A stretch of 64,000 nucleotides of DNA from Martelella mediterranea DSM 17316. Its GTDB lineage: Bacteria > Pseudomonadota > Alphaproteobacteria > Rhizobiales > Rhizobiaceae. The stretch spans positions 124,001 through 188,000 of the forward strand of contig NZ_CP020332.1 in assembly GCF_002043005.1 (NCBI RefSeq), read 5' to 3'. Positions 62,468 to 64,000 of the stretch are shown here, piece after piece (positions within the stretch are counted from its first letter, which is position 1; each line of letters begins with the position of its first letter). A program made the translations under genes and the position numbers. The notes below the pieces were generated by a model. It was not told where the DNA came from and did not search any database. It was given only the letters and a program-made list of their open reading frames with translations.

Positions 62468-62531
62468 AGCTCCGCCTTGTTGGGCGGAAATGTACAGTCG
62501 CGCCTTCGCGCGCAAAGATCGGATAATTGGA

Positions 62532-63992
62532 ATGACTATCACCTTGAACCGCCGTGGCTTTCTCACGGCGACAGCCGCACTTGCGGCATCCACTGCTTTC
62601 CCTTTTGCAAGTCAGGGCCAAGAACCTGTCCGCCGACTCGTCGCCTCCACTCGTACGATCGAGGTCAATGGAAAGACCGCCTCCGTCTATGGCATTTCCG
62701 GCCCAGATGGGCGGCAGGGGCTTACCCTCGATCCCGGCGAACGTTTCGCACTCACCCTCGAAAACAGCCTGGACGTCGAGACTATAATTCACTGGCATGG
62801 ACAGCTTCCCCCCAACGCGCAGGACGGGGTCCCCGACATGCCGATGCCCAAACTCGCTAGTGGCGAAATCCGGTCCTATGATTTCGAACCTCTGGCAGGA
62901 ACCCATTGGATGCACAGCCACGTGCCGATCCAGGAGATGAACCTGCTTGCCGCCCCTCTCATCGTCCGCAGCGTAGAGGACGTAGCTGAGGATCGGCAGG
63001 AGGTTGTTATGTTCCTTCACGATTTTTCCTTCAAGAACCCTGAAACGATCCTCGAAGAGATTACCAGCGGAACCGGGCATGGGGATATGAGCCACGGTTC
63101 ATCGATGCCGATGGATCATGGCGGCATGGATATGGAGCGAATGGACATGAGCGACATGGAGAGCATGTCCACGATGGCCATGGACCTCAACGATTTCGAT
63201 TTCGACGCGTACCTCGTCAATGATCGGACCCTGGACGATCCCGAACTCGTGCATGTCGAACGCCGAGGACGGGTTAAGCTGCGCATCATTAACGGGTCTT
63301 CGGCGACGTCCTTCTGGATCGATACCGGAGTTGATGGGCGCCTAGTAGCAGTCGATGGCCACAAGGTCGCTCCCATCACCGGACGTCGGTTCGGCCTTGC
63401 TATGGGACAGCGTCTCGACATCGACCTTGATCTGCCCACAGAGTCCCGGGCGTTCCCCATTCTGGCGCTGCGCGAAGGTGAGCGGGAACGCACCGGTCTG
63501 ATCCTCGCACCGCGAGGAGCAGCAGTCCCGACGATGTCAGGAATGAGCGATACTGCTGCCCCGGCGTTCGACGTCGATTTCTCGCAAGAGGCAGCTTTAC
63601 AGGCTCTCGACCCTCTGCCCGAACGGACGGTTTCCAATAGTCGGATGGTGATGCTGGAAGGGACCATGTCCCCCTATGTCTGGACCATCGACGGTCGCGG
63701 CTGGGGCGAACATGAACCGATCGTCGCCAAAAGCGGTGAGCGTGTCGAACTCACTTTCCACAACATGTCGATGATGGGCCACCCGATGCACCTGCATGGC
63801 CACGCCTTTCAAGTCGTGGGTCACGGATCGCGTCGTTTTTGGGGCGCGGTGCGCGACACAGTTTACGTGCCGCCGATGGCGAGCGTGACAATCGCCATTG
63901 ATGCGGGCGAAGCGGCAAGGTGGATGCTCCATTGTCACCATATGCCTCACCTCTCAACGGGCATGATGACCGAATTCCGCGTCGAGACTTGA
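62532..63992 (+). CDS. Multicopper oxidase, CopA/PcoA-like, Tat-exported
   Basis: 486-aa multicopper oxidase. A Tat signal (TLNRRGFLTATAALAAS) leads to two cupredoxin halves with all copper motifs: HWHGQLPP, HWMHSHV, HPMHLHGHAFQ and HCHHMPHLSTGMM. A Met/His/Asp-rich insert (MSHGSSMPMDHGGMDMERMDM) near residue 195 resembles the Cu(I)-binding Met-rich regions of CueO and PcoA. It probably oxidises Cu(I) in the periplasm. It differs clearly from the oxidase at 25837. The ATG at 62532 fits the Tat signal. Confidence 0.92.
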   Translation: MTITLNRRGFLTATAALAASTAFPFASQGQEPVRRLVASTRTIEVNGKTASVYGISGPDGRQGLTLDPGERFALTLENSLDVETIIHWHGQLPPNAQDGVPDMPMPKLASGEIRSYDFEPLAGTHWMHSHVPIQEMNLLAAPLIVRSVEDVAEDRQEVVMFLHDFSFKNPETILEEITSGTGHGDMSHGSSMPMDHGGMDMERMDMSDMESMSTMAMDLNDFDFDAYLVNDRTLDDPELVHVERRGRVKLRIINGSSATSFWIDTGVDGRLVAVDGHKVAPITGRRFGLAMGQRLDIDLDLPTESRAFPILALREGERERTGLILAPRGAAVPTMSGMSDTAAPAFDVDFSQEAALQALDPLPERTVSNSRMVMLEGTMSPYVWTIDGRGWGEHEPIVAKSGERVELTFHNMSMMGHPMHLHGHAFQVVGHGSRRFWGAVRDTVYVPPMASVTIAIDAGEAARWMLHCHHMPHLSTGMMTEFRVET

Positions 63993-64000
63993 GCCGAAAC

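Overview
The window reads as a piece of a mobile accessory replicon (plasmid or integrative conjugative element) from an alphaproteobacterium, most likely Hyphomicrobiales or Rhodobacterales. The grounds are the Ti-plasmid-type conjugation set traA / traC-traD-traG, a VbhA/Fic pair, a DUF736 protein, an ArsR-ArsC fusion and the general character of the proteins. No rRNA, tRNA, CRISPR array or chromosomal housekeeping block is visible. The exact host cannot be named from the sequence.

Layout. (1) 1-10.4 kb is the transfer and maintenance region: TraA relaxase-helicase facing away from traC, traD and the coupling protein traG, with a MOBQ-like oriT between them, followed by a WGR protein, a HigBA-type toxin-antitoxin pair with its own promoter, a small coiled-coil protein, a Fic/VbhA toxin-antitoxin pair, a winged-helix-like protein and a DUF736 protein. 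(2) 10.9-17.2 kb is an arsenic island: arsR-arsC-arsH-arsB, then on the other strand an ArsR-arsenate reductase fusion, and phosphate genes (a PhoB-like regulator without its phosphoacceptor Asp, phoU, pstB). (3) 17.2-19.8 kb is a scar: an ISL3 element, a piece of IS66, and remnants of a complex I operon (a nuoA with a stop codon and a truncated nuoB-like gene). (4) 19.9-56.3 kb is a large copper island. (5) 56.4-62 kb holds an amino-acid permease and an IS21-family element whose istA is split by an IS110-family element. (6) 62-64 kb holds a small secreted protein and a second multicopper oxidase.

The copper island is the most striking part. A CueR-type activator (139 aa) sits just behind a CopA ATPase. 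Eight promoters between 20.8 and 52.2 kb share one design: a TTGACC-like -35, exactly 19 bp, then a -10, with a CCTTCC-N6/7-GGAAGG-type dyad in the spacer, as in known CueR promoters. Through tightly packed genes they would control copA-cueR-K+ channel; copZ; a DUF305 protein; an eight-gene operon of L,D-transpeptidase, three c-type cytochromes, a cytochrome c' (frameshifted), a multicopper oxidase and a DsbA; a seven-gene operon with DsbA/ScsB thiol enzymes and a CDF metal exporter; ccmF-ccmG-ccmH-ccmI; a membrane protein/VTT/lgt group; and a CopB-like ATPase with DUF2933 and methyltransferase-like partners.

My reading (inference) is that the island couples cytosolic Cu(I) export to a periplasmic oxidation and electron-transfer chain, and brings copper-induced thiol-redox and haem-ligation enzymes to build those cytochromes under copper stress. 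A two-component system, a Met-rich EF-hand protein and a nucleotide module (headless beta-CASP nuclease, thymidine/AMP phosphorylase, PRPP synthetase) are embedded in the same block.
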